Assembly (NCBI RefSeq): GCF_000195595.1
Contig: NZ_GL882514.1
Location: forward strand, 1-33,978
Length of the DNA stretch: 33,978 nucleotides
From: Actinomyces sp. oral taxon 170 str. F0386
Lineage (GTDB): Bacteria > Actinomycetota > Actinomycetes > Actinomycetales > Actinomycetaceae
Direction: 5' to 3'
The position numbers and the translations under genes were made by a program. The notes under the pieces are model-generated. The model was not told the origin of the DNA. It searched no databases and saw only the letters and a list, made by a program, of their open reading frames with translations. Below are positions 15,642-22,753 of the stretch, in pieces (position 1 is the first letter of the stretch; each line of letters opens with the position of its first letter).

Positions 15642-16424
15642 TTACTGCACACGGGCAACGAGTGTGTTGGAGGCCTGGGCCCGCGGCCGCACCACCATGG
15701 AGTCGATGTTGACGTGGGCGGGCAGCTCCAGCGTCCAGGCGATGCAGGCGGCGACGTCGTCGGCGCTCAGCGGCTCGGCGACGCCGGCGTAGACCTTCGC
15801 GGCCGCCTCCGCGTCCCCGTGGAGACGGTTGAGGGAGAACTCCTCAGTGGACACCATGCCGGGCGCGATCTCGATGACGCGCACCGGCTCGCCCACCAGC
15901 TCCAGGCGCAGGGTGTTGGCGATGATCCGCTCGGCGTGCTTGGCCGCCACGTAGCCGCCGCCACCGGGGTAGGTGTCGTGGGCGGCGGTGGAGGTGAGGA
16001 ATACCAGGTCCCCGCCCCGCTCACGCATACCGGGGAGGAAGGCCTGGCTCACGCGCAGCGCCGCGAGCACGTTGCGCTCGTACATCGTGGCCCACTCCTG
16101 AGCCTTCCCCTCGGCGACCGGGTCGACTCCCAGGGCGCCGCCGGCGTTGTTGACGACGGCGTCCACGGGGCCGCCCGCAAGCGCCTCGTGGGCCAGTCGC
16201 TCGACGTCGTCCGGCTCCTGGAGGTCTGCGGCCACCCAGGTGCAGCCGGTCTCGGCGGCCAGGGCCTCGAGCCGCTCCACCCGCCGCGCGGTGGCGATAA
16301 CCTCCCAGCCGTGGCTGCGCAGCAGCCGGACGGTGGCGGCGCCGATGCCGGTGGAGGCCCCGGTGACCAGAGCACGGCGGGAAGACGGGAGGCTGTTGGT
16401 GAGGTCGTGGTGGTTCTCGCTCAT
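15642..16424 (-). CDS. Short-chain dehydrogenase/reductase (SDR family)
   Basis: A classical SDR of 260 residues; substrate unknown. It shows the cofactor motif TGASTGIG (21-28), NNAG (92-95), the catalytic Asn118, Ser145 and Tyr158-x3-Lys162, and PGMVSTE after the active site. An Arg in the ARR segment after beta-2 (TARRVERLE) suggests NADP(H). The ATG at 16424 (MSENHHDL) has GGA at -6; a longer frame to 16511 would run into the promoter region of the divergent permease gene. It is divergent from the antiporter gene, with 113 bp between. Confidence 0.9.
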   Translation of the reverse strand: MSENHHDLTNSLPSSRRALVTGASTGIGAATVRLLRSHGWEVIATARRVERLEALAAETGCTWVAADLQEPDDVERLAHEALAGGPVDAVVNNAGGALGVDPVAEGKAQEWATMYERNVLAALRVSQAFLPGMRERGGDLVFLTSTAAHDTYPGGGGYVAAKHAERIIANTLRLELVGEPVRVIEIAPGMVSTEEFSLNRLHGDAEAAAKVYAGVAEPLSADDVAACIAWTLELPAHVNIDSMVVRPRAQASNTLVARVQ

Positions 16425-16537
16425 TGTTCCACGATACGTCCCCGTCACGCCGGCCTGGCACAATCGGCCCCGGTTCGGTGGGGCCTGCCCGGCTCCGGCC
16501 GAACTGCACAACCCGGTACCCCATCGGAAGGCCCCTA

Positions 16538-17899
16538 GTGAACGCCGTCATCCTCGCCGTCCTGGTCATGCTCGTCCTGGCGATGCTGCGCGTCCATGTG
16601 GTGCTCTCACTGTTCGTTGGCGCGCTCGTGGGCGGCCTGACCGCCGGCCTGGGCATCAGCGAGACCATGGTGGCCTTCCAGGACGGTCTGGCTGACGGCG
16701 CCAAGATCGCCCTGTCCTACGCCCTGCTGGGGGCCTTCGCCATGGCGGTCGCGCACTCGGGCCTGCCCCAGCTGCTGGCGAACTGGCTCATCGCCAGGAT
16801 CGAGACCGAGGACGAGTCCGCCTCCCGCAAGGCCATTCGCATGACGACCATGCTGGTGCTGGGCGGTCTGACCGTCATGGCGATCATGAGCCAGAACCTC
16901 ATCCCGGTCCACATCGCCTTCATCCCGCTGGTGGTCCCGCCGCTGCTCATCGTCATGAGTCGCCTGCAGCTGGACCGCCGCGCAGTGGCCTGCGCCATCA
17001 CCTTCGGCCTGGTGACCACCTACATGTTCCTGCCCTTGGGCTTCGGGCGGGTCTTCCTCCACGACATCCTCTATGCCAACATCAAGGACGCGGGCTTGGA
17101 CGTCTCCCACGTCTCAGCCACCCAGGCCATGGGGATCCCGGCGCTGGGCATGATCGTGGGCCTGCTCATCGCCGTATTCGTCACCTACCGCAAGCCCCGC
17201 ACCTACCGGATCGACACCGGCAGCGACTCGGGCGAGGAGATCTCCGGCCCGGTCGAGGTGGACCGCCGCAAGGTGGCGATCGCACTGGTCGCCGTCGTCG
17301 CCTGCTTCGCGGTGCAGACCTTCCTGACCTGGACGGAGTCCAAGGCCGATCCACTCCTGGTCGGGGCGCTCCTTGGCCTCCTGTTGTTCATGGCCACCCG
17401 GGTCGTCACCATCGCCGAGGCCGACGACGTCTTCACCGGAGGTATGCGGATGATGGCTCTCATCGGGCTCATCATGATCACGGCGCAGGGCTTCGCCGCT
17501 GTCCTGAAGGAGACCAAGCAGATCGAGCCGCTAGTGAAGTCGGCGACCTCCCTGTTCGCCGGGTCCAAGCCCGCCGCAGCCTTCGTCATGCTGCTCGTGG
17601 GCCTCATCGTGACGATGGGGATCGGCTCATCCTTCTCCACCCTGCCGATCATCTCGGCGATCTACGTACCACTGTGCCTGTCACTGGGCTTCTCACCGGT
17701 GGCCACGGTCTCCCTCATCGGGACCGCCGGAGCGCTGGGGGACGCCGGCTCACCTGCGTCGGACTCCACACTGGGCCCCACGGCCGGGCTCAACGCGGAC
17801 GGTCAGCACGACCACATGCGCGACTCGGTCATCCCGACCTTCCTGCACTTCAACATCCCGCTGCTCATCGCCGGGTGGATCGCTGCCATGGTGCTCTGA
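16538..17899 (+). CDS. Na+/H+ antiporter-family permease (NhaC/YuiF-like)
   Basis: A very hydrophobic 453-residue protein with about 11-12 membrane segments. Its layout, with SQNLIPVHIAFIPLVVPPLL in the first half and GIGSSFSTLPIISAIYVPL then GDAGSPASDSTLGPT in the second, resembles the Na_H_antiporter/COG2056 group that includes B. subtilis YuiF. Members are annotated as antiporters or amino-acid permeases, so the substrate is uncertain. The start is GTG at 16538 with GGAAGG seven bases upstream; the frame before it is non-conserved. Confidence 0.85.
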   Translation: MNAVILAVLVMLVLAMLRVHVVLSLFVGALVGGLTAGLGISETMVAFQDGLADGAKIALSYALLGAFAMAVAHSGLPQLLANWLIARIETEDESASRKAIRMTTMLVLGGLTVMAIMSQNLIPVHIAFIPLVVPPLLIVMSRLQLDRRAVACAITFGLVTTYMFLPLGFGRVFLHDILYANIKDAGLDVSHVSATQAMGIPALGMIVGLLIAVFVTYRKPRTYRIDTGSDSGEEISGPVEVDRRKVAIALVAVVACFAVQTFLTWTESKADPLLVGALLGLLLFMATRVVTIAEADDVFTGGMRMMALIGLIMITAQGFAAVLKETKQIEPLVKSATSLFAGSKPAAAFVMLLVGLIVTMGIGSSFSTLPIISAIYVPLCLSLGFSPVATVSLIGTAGALGDAGSPASDSTLGPTAGLNADGQHDHMRDSVIPTFLHFNIPLLIAGWIAAMVL

Positions 17900-18010
17900 G
17901 GCCCCGGGGGCATCGCGCCACGAACCAACCGACTCCCCGGAAGTCGTTTCGCCCGTTGCACCGGCGCGGTACCGTGTTGGCCTCACATCGCAGACGAGCA
18001 GGAGGCCCTC

Positions 18011-18835
18011 ATGCGGATCGGTTTCATCGGTGCCGGTAACATGGTCAGTGCGATCGTGCGAGGGGCGGTGGCCGCGGGAACACCCGCCGGGCACCTCCTG
18101 CTCACCAGCAAGCACGGTTCCGCCGAGCGCCTGGCGGCCCAGGTGGGGGCCGTCCACGTGCCCGACGCCGCCGACCTGGTCTCACGCAGTGACATCCTCA
18201 TCCTGGGGGTCAAGCCCTACGTCATCCCCAGCGTGCTCACCGGGCTCTCCGAGGCCATCGGCCGCAGCAAGCCTCTGGTGGTCTCCATCGCAGCCGGCCT
18301 GACGCTGGAGCGCCTCGAGTCGATGCTGCCCGAGGGTACCCGGGTGGTGCGCACGATGCCGAACATGGCAGCGGCGGTGGGCGAGTCCATGACGGCACTG
18401 GCCCCGGGGAGCAGCACCGGCGCCCACGACCTGGAGACGGTGCGCACCCTCATGGAGACGATCGGACGGACCGTCATCCTGGAGGAGAAGGACTTCTCCG
18501 CCTTCATCGGCCTGGCGGGGTCCTCCCCCGCCCTGGTGTGCGCCTTCGTCGACGCTTTGGCCCGCGCCGGCGTCATGGGCGGCCTCCCCAAGGCCCTGGC
18601 CGTCCAGATCGTGGCCCAGGCCGTCCTGGGGACTGCCCGAACCGTGCAGACCGAGGCCCAGCGCACCGCCGAGGGCGGGCACGGGCGCACCCCGGCCGAC
18701 CTCATCGACGCGGTCTGCTCCCCCGGCGGCACGTCGGTGGCCGGCATGGTGGCCCTGGAGCGCGCCGGTTTCTCCGACGCCGTCATACGCGCTTTCGAGG
18801 CCATCGTCGAACGGGACCGTGAGCTGGGCGCATAG
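18011..18835 (+). CDS. proC: Pyrroline-5-carboxylate reductase
   Basis: Catalyses the last step of proline synthesis, reducing pyrroline-5-carboxylate with NAD(P)H. The 274-residue protein has the Rossmann motif GFIGAGNM (residues 4-11), VKPYVIP, RTMPNMAAAVGES, GLAGSSPALV and the C-terminal CSPGGTSVAGM signature. A strong AGGAGG precedes the ATG. It stands alone between the permease and the sulfur operon. Confidence 0.96.
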   Translation: MRIGFIGAGNMVSAIVRGAVAAGTPAGHLLLTSKHGSAERLAAQVGAVHVPDAADLVSRSDILILGVKPYVIPSVLTGLSEAIGRSKPLVVSIAAGLTLERLESMLPEGTRVVRTMPNMAAAVGESMTALAPGSSTGAHDLETVRTLMETIGRTVILEEKDFSAFIGLAGSSPALVCAFVDALARAGVMGGLPKALAVQIVAQAVLGTARTVQTEAQRTAEGGHGRTPADLIDAVCSPGGTSVAGMVALERAGFSDAVIRAFEAIVERDRELGA

Positions 18836-18850
18836 CCGCGAGCGCGCTCA

Positions 18851-18886
18851 GGCACCCACTCGGCACCCACTCGCCAGCAGGGGTGC
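18851..18886 (+). repeat. 11-bp tandem repeat and small hairpin after proC
   Basis: GGCACCCACTC occurs twice in tandem (18851-18861, 18862-18872). GCACCC in the second copy can pair with GGGTGC (18881-18886). The structure might serve as a weak proC terminator; the nearest T-run is about 18 nt further on. Confidence 0.35.
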
Positions 18887-18901
18887 GTGTCACGCCGAGC
18901 A

Positions 18902-18931
18902 ACCTTTTTCATTGTTCTACAAGGAAAAGGT
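18902..18931. promoter_or_regulatory. Operator-like dyad upstream of the sulfur operon
   Basis: ACCTTTT (18902-18908) and AAAAGGT (18925-18931) flank an inner dyad TTGT-TCT-ACAA (18912-18922) with nearly the same centre, giving a nested 30-bp dyad. It lies just upstream of a TTGACG sequence (18936) and about 45 bp before the better promoter at 18977. It is likely a site for a dimeric regulator; it might also be part of proC termination. Confidence 0.45.
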
Positions 18932-18976
18932 CACCTTGACGACGACGGCGTGAGCGGCAGCACATATCTTCACTAC

Positions 18977-19005
18977 TTGCCGTCACTTACCTACCCCGCT
19001 ACGGT
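18977..19005 (+). promoter_or_regulatory. Promoter of the sulfur assimilation operon
   Basis: TTGCCG (18977-18982), a 17-nt spacer and TACGGT (19000-19005, TANNNT type) form a good promoter. Transcription would start about 19012-19013, that is, at the ATG of the leader ORF, predicting a leaderless message. Confidence 0.7.
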
Positions 19006-19012
19006 TTTCGCC

Positions 19013-19099
19013 ATGACCTTCTCTCACGCAGCTCTTTTCAGCGGTGTTTATCCCGCTGAAATTCTGCGTGCTCACGCGGTCATGTGTTGTCGGGCCTGA
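19013..19099 (+). CDS. Cys-Cys leader peptide upstream of the sulfur operon (probable cysteine attenuator)
   Basis: A 28-codon ORF begins ATG-ACC-TTC (MTFSHAAL) exactly where the promoter at 18977-19005 would start transcription, so it is probably read from a leaderless mRNA. It ends VMCCRA followed by TGA, with tandem TGT-TGT at 19085-19090, two codons before the end. Cysteine-rich leaderless small ORFs upstream of cysteine genes are known in mycobacteria, and short Cys-containing leader peptides occur before sulfur genes in streptomycetes. The stop is 188 nt before sulfite reductase. An in-frame GTG at 18887 would make a longer ORF but lies upstream of the promoter. The function (ribosome stalling when Cys-tRNA is scarce) is inferred. 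Confidence 0.75.
   Translation: MTFSHAALFSGVYPAEILRAHAVMCCRA
19025..19070 (+). promoter_or_regulatory. Two-tier RNA hairpin inside the leader ORF
   Basis: CACGCAG (19025-19031) pairs with CTGCGTG (19064-19070), and TTTCAGCGG (19036-19044) pairs with CCGCTGAAA (19053-19061), giving 16 bp with a small internal loop and an 8-nt apical loop. It ends 14 nt before the Cys codons, so a ribosome on the leader must melt it. Confidence 0.6.
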
Positions 19100-19239
19100 C
19101 CAGCGCCTGACACCACGGGGACTTCACCCCCGCAACGAGGTATCCGGCGCAACGAAGCGTCCGGAAGGCCCCGTTGAAGCGGCTGACGCCAACCGAACGG
19201 CTCTACAGGCTCTGTACGCAGCAGCACCCCAGGCCGGCC

Positions 19240-19290
19240 CCGGACGCTCCTCATGTGCCAATGACACGTCACCGTCATGGAGGAGCAATG
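19240..19290 (+). promoter_or_regulatory. SD-sequestering hairpin before sulfite reductase
   Basis: The strong SD GGAGGAG (19279-19285), two bases before the ATG at 19288, lies in GAGGAGC (19280-19286), which pairs perfectly with GCTCCTC (19246-19252); ATG/CAT inside can extend it past a bulge. An exclusive alternative exists: AGCGTCCGG (19156-19164) pairs over 9 bp with CCGGACGCT (19240-19248), taking three bases of the anti-SD. This is the layout of a translational switch. The folding is inferred by eye. Confidence 0.6.
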
Positions 19291-20991
19291 ACCACCACCG
19301 TCACGCCACCTGCCCGCACCGTGCGCCCACCGCGCAAGGCCCGGTCGAACGGCCAGTGGGCCCTCGACGGGCGCAATCCGCTCAATGACAACGAGGCCTT
19401 CAAGCAGGACGGTTCCCCGCTGGCGGTACGCGAACGGATCGTGAACATCTACGGCCCCGGCGGCTACGAGACCATCGCACCCGACGACCTCAACGGCCGT
19501 TTCCGCTGGTGGGGTCTGTACACCCAGCGCAAGCAGGGTATCGACGGGGGCCGCACCGCCCAGCTGGACGCCTCCGAGCTCTCCGACCGCTATTTCCTGC
19601 AGCGGGTGCGCCTGGACGGCGGGAGCCTGAGCCGTGAGCAGCTGCGTGTGCTGGGTTCGGTCTCCAACGACTTCGCCCGCGGCACGGCGGACATCACCGA
19701 CAGGCAGAACATCCAGCTCCACTGGGTCGAGATTGACAACGTGCCCGAGCTGTGGCGCAGCCTGGAGTCGGTGGGTCTGACCACGATCGAGGGCTGCGGG
19801 GACACGCCTCGAGGGTTCCTGGTCTCCCCGGTGGCCGGCATCGCCAAGGACGAGGTCATCGATCCGACCCCGCTGGCCGAGGCCATCAAGGCCACCTACC
19901 TCGGCGACCCCGAGCTGGCCAACCTGCCCCGCAAGTTCAAGACCGCCATCACCGGCTCCCCCAGCCTCGACATCCTCCACGAGATCAACGACATCTCCTT
20001 CGTCGGCGTCAACCACCCCGAGCTTGGTCCCGGCTATGACCTGTGGGTGGCCGGCGCCCTGTCCACCGCCCCACGTCTGGGTCAGCGGCTGGGGGCCTTC
20101 GTCACGCCTGAGGACGCCCTGGACGTCTGGTACGGCGTCATCCGCATCTTCCGCGACTACGGCTACCGTCGCCTGCGCAACAAGGCCCGGCTGAAGTTCC
20201 TCATGGCCGAGTGGGGGCCGGAGAAGTTCCGCCAGGTCCTCCAGGACGACTACCTGGGGCGCGCCCTACCCGACGGGCCGGCCCCCGAGGAGCCGAGCGG
20301 GGACTCCGACCACATCGGCGTCCACGAGCAGAAGGACGGCCGCTTCTGGGTGGGGGCCAAGCCGCCGGTCGGCCGGTTGAGCGGGGACGTCCTGCTGGGC
20401 CTGGCAGACCTGGCCGAGCAGGTCGGCTCGGACCGGGTGCGCACCACCCCGCTGCAGAACCTGCTGCTCCTGGACGTGCCGGCTGACAGGGTCGACGACG
20501 CCGTCGCCGGCCTGCAGGAGCTGGGGCTCGATCCCGACCCGGGCGCTTTCACCCGCTCGACCCTGGCCTGCACCGGGCTGGAGTTCTGCAAGTTCGCGAT
20601 CGTGGAGACCAAGAAGCTGGCGGCGCGGGTCTCGGCCGAGCTCGACGCGCGTCTGGCTGACACCGACCTGGAGCGGCGCATCACCCTGACCGTCAACGGC
20701 TGCCCGAACTCCTGCGCCCGCATCCAGATCGCGGATATCGGCCTCAAGGGCCAGATCATCACGGTCGACGGTGAGCAGATGCCCGGCTTCCAGGTGCACC
20801 TGGGCGGTGGCCTGGCCGCCGACGGACGCGCCGAGGCCGGCCTGGGCCGCACGGTGCGCGGGCTCAAGGTCCCCGCCTCCGGCCTGACCGACTACGTCGA
20901 GCGCCTGGTGCGCCGCTACCTGGACCAGCGCCTCCCCGAGGAGAGCTTCGCCCAGTGGGCGCACCGAGCCGAGGAGGAGGACCTCGCATGA
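19288..20991 (+). CDS. sirA: Assimilatory sulfite reductase (ferredoxin-type, siroheme)
   Basis: Reduces sulfite to sulfide with six electrons, using siroheme and a 4Fe-4S cluster. The 567-residue protein has cluster ligands C428 and C434 (CTGLEFC) and C472 and C476 (CPNSC). Y78 (WGLYTQRKQG) and C170 are 92 residues apart, the same spacing as the Tyr69-Cys161 pair next to siroheme in M. tuberculosis SirA (NirA), which marks this as a sulfite and not a nitrite reductase. There is no flavin domain, so ferredoxin is the probable donor. The ATG at 19288 has GGAGGAG right before it; upstream in-frame ATGs at 19174 and 19261 fall in the leader RNA. First gene of the operon; it overlaps cysH by 4 nt. 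Confidence 0.93.
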   Translation: MTTTVTPPARTVRPPRKARSNGQWALDGRNPLNDNEAFKQDGSPLAVRERIVNIYGPGGYETIAPDDLNGRFRWWGLYTQRKQGIDGGRTAQLDASELSDRYFLQRVRLDGGSLSREQLRVLGSVSNDFARGTADITDRQNIQLHWVEIDNVPELWRSLESVGLTTIEGCGDTPRGFLVSPVAGIAKDEVIDPTPLAEAIKATYLGDPELANLPRKFKTAITGSPSLDILHEINDISFVGVNHPELGPGYDLWVAGALSTAPRLGQRLGAFVTPEDALDVWYGVIRIFRDYGYRRLRNKARLKFLMAEWGPEKFRQVLQDDYLGRALPDGPAPEEPSGDSDHIGVHEQKDGRFWVGAKPPVGRLSGDVLLGLADLAEQVGSDRVRTTPLQNLLLLDVPADRVDDAVAGLQELGLDPDPGAFTRSTLACTGLEFCKFAIVETKKLAARVSAELDARLADTDLERRITLTVNGCPNSCARIQIADIGLKGQIITVDGEQMPGFQVHLGGGLAADGRAEAGLGRTVRGLKVPASGLTDYVERLVRRYLDQRLPEESFAQWAHRAEEEDLA

Positions 20992-21746
20992 GCCTGGCAG
21001 CAACCGCCGCGTCGTCCGGCGTCCCGCACCGGACGGAGACGACCCCCCGACTGCGCCCCAAGGAGGAGCTGCGCGAGCTGGCCGAGGCCGGGACTCGCGA
21101 GCTCGGTGACGACGCCGAGGCCCTCGACGTCGCCCAGTGGGCGGCCCAGAACTTCCCCAGCACACTCGCCGTGGCCTGCTCCATGGCCGACGCCGTCCTG
21201 CCGCACGTGGTCTCCCGGGTCCTGCCCGGCGTCGACGTCCTCTTCCTGGACACCGGGTACCACTTCGCGGAGACCATGGGTACCCGTGACGCGGTGGCCG
21301 CCACCATGGACGTCACCGTCGTCGACGTGGCTCCTGAGCTGACCGTGGCCGAGCAGGACGCACGCTACGGACCGGACCTGTGGTCACGAGACCCGGCCGC
21401 ATGCTGCCGTCTGCGCAAGGTCGAGCCGCTGGCCCGGGCCCTGAGCGGCTACGAGGCGTGGGCCACCGGGGTGCGGCGCGAGGACGCACCCACCCGCACC
21501 CGCACGCCCCTGATCGGCTGGGACGCCACCCACGAGATCGTCAAGATCAACCCCCTGGCCGCCTGGACCATGGAGGAACTGACCGACTACGCCGAACAGC
21601 ACGGGGTGCTCATCAACCCCCTCCTGTACGACGGCTATCCCTCGATCGGCTGCGCCCCATGCACGGCACGAGTCATGCCCGGAGACGACCCCCGTTCCGG
21701 CCGCTGGGCCGGATTCACCAAGACAGAATGCGGAATCCACCTATGA
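20988..21746 (+). CDS. cysH: Adenylylsulfate (APS) reductase, 4Fe-4S type
   Basis: Reduces APS to sulfite and AMP using thioredoxin. The 252-residue protein has the two cysteine pairs that hold the cluster in APS reductases, C139-C140 (AACCRLRK) and C222-x2-C225 (GCAPC), which are absent from PAPS-specific enzymes, and the catalytic C248 in the C-terminal KTECGIHL. The N-terminal ATP-PPase-like fold includes AVACSMADAV and FLDTGYHF. The ATG overlaps the sirA stop and the stop overlaps cysD (ATGA, 4 nt each). Use of APS directly explains why no APS kinase is present here. Confidence 0.95.
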   Translation: MSLAATAASSGVPHRTETTPRLRPKEELRELAEAGTRELGDDAEALDVAQWAAQNFPSTLAVACSMADAVLPHVVSRVLPGVDVLFLDTGYHFAETMGTRDAVAATMDVTVVDVAPELTVAEQDARYGPDLWSRDPAACCRLRKVEPLARALSGYEAWATGVRREDAPTRTRTPLIGWDATHEIVKINPLAAWTMEELTDYAEQHGVLINPLLYDGYPSIGCAPCTARVMPGDDPRSGRWAGFTKTECGIHL

Positions 21747-22753
21747 GCATCACCCTGACCCTCACCCAATCGGCCCCGATCTCCTCCCCCGACCCTGCTC
21801 AGGCGCCGGGCCTCGAACCGGTCGGTCTCACTGACCTTTCCGGGGCCGCCACGGCCACCGAGGCCCTGGACATCCTCGATGTCCTGGAGGCCGAGGCCAT
21901 CCTCGTCATCAGGGAGATCGCCGCCGAGTGCCGCCGCCCGGTACTGCTGTTCTCCGGGGGCAAGGACTCCGTGGTCATGCTGCACCTGGCGCGCAAGGCC
22001 TTCTGGCCCGCTCCGATCCCCTTCCCGGTCCTGCACGTGGACACCGGTCATAACTTCCCCGAGGTGCTGGCCTACCGCGACCAGACGGTCGAGGACCTCG
22101 GACTGCGGCTGGTGGTGGCCCGGGTCCAGGACTACATCGACGACGGTCGTCTGCGCGAGCGCACCGACGGCACCCGCAACCCGCTCCAGACGATCCCACT
22201 CCTCGACGCCATCGAGGAGGGCGGCTTCGACGGCGTCTTCGGCGGCGGGCGCCGCGACGAGGAGAAGGCCCGCGCCAAGGAGCGCATCGTCTCCTTGCGC
22301 GACGAGTTCGGCCAGTGGGACCCGCGCAACCAGCGCCCCGAGCTGTGGAACCTTCTCAACCCCCGCCACCGCCCCGGCGAGCACGTGCGGGTCTTCCCGT
22401 TGAGCAACTGGACCGAGCTGGACGTGTGGCGCTACATCGAGCGCGAGGACATCGAGCTGCCCGGCCTCTACTACGCCCACGAGCGCGAGGTGTTCCTGCG
22501 CGACGGCATGTGGCTGGCCGCCGGCGGCGTCAACCGGCTGCGCGACGGCGAGGAGGTGGTCACCCGCACCGTGCGCTACCGCACCGTGGGCGACATGTCC
22601 TGCACGGGCGCCGTCGAGTCCGGGGCCGCCACCAACCACGACATCGTCCTGGAGGTCGCCGCCTCCACCCTGACCGAGCGGGGAGCCACCCGCGCCGATG
22701 ACCGTCTCAGCGAGGCGGCCATGGAGGACCGCAAGAAGGAGGGCTACTTCTGA
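21743..22753 (+). CDS. cysD: Sulfate adenylyltransferase small subunit
   Basis: With CysN makes APS from ATP and sulfate. The 336-residue protein has the PP-loop SGGKDS (71-76), HVDTGHNFPEV, GGRRDEEKARAKER and the C-terminal RYRTVGDMSCTGAVES, all typical of CysD. It is somewhat longer than the usual 300 or so because of about 35 extra N-terminal residues (Pro/Ser/Ala-rich). The ATG at 21743 overlaps cysH by 4 nt and the stop shares one base with cysN. Confidence 0.96.
   Translation: MSITLTLTQSAPISSPDPAQAPGLEPVGLTDLSGAATATEALDILDVLEAEAILVIREIAAECRRPVLLFSGGKDSVVMLHLARKAFWPAPIPFPVLHVDTGHNFPEVLAYRDQTVEDLGLRLVVARVQDYIDDGRLRERTDGTRNPLQTIPLLDAIEEGGFDGVFGGGRRDEEKARAKERIVSLRDEFGQWDPRNQRPELWNLLNPRHRPGEHVRVFPLSNWTELDVWRYIEREDIELPGLYYAHEREVFLRDGMWLAAGGVNRLRDGEEVVTRTVRYRTVGDMSCTGAVESGAATNHDIVLEVAASTLTERGATRADDRLSEAAMEDRKKEGYF

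Noticed and set aside
17930-17950. Terminator after the antiporter gene (CGACT/AGTCG with TTT)
   Set aside because: Five base pairs only; could arise by chance.
18887-19012. Longer version of the Cys leader ORF from GTG at 18887
   Set aside because: It would start upstream of the good promoter at 18977-19005; the ATG at 19013 fits the expected transcript start.
18836-19287. SAM or other metabolite riboswitch before the sulfur operon
   Set aside because: No SAM-I/SAM-II/SAM-IV core or kink-turn pattern recognised; the Cys leader ORF and SD hairpin explain the region better.
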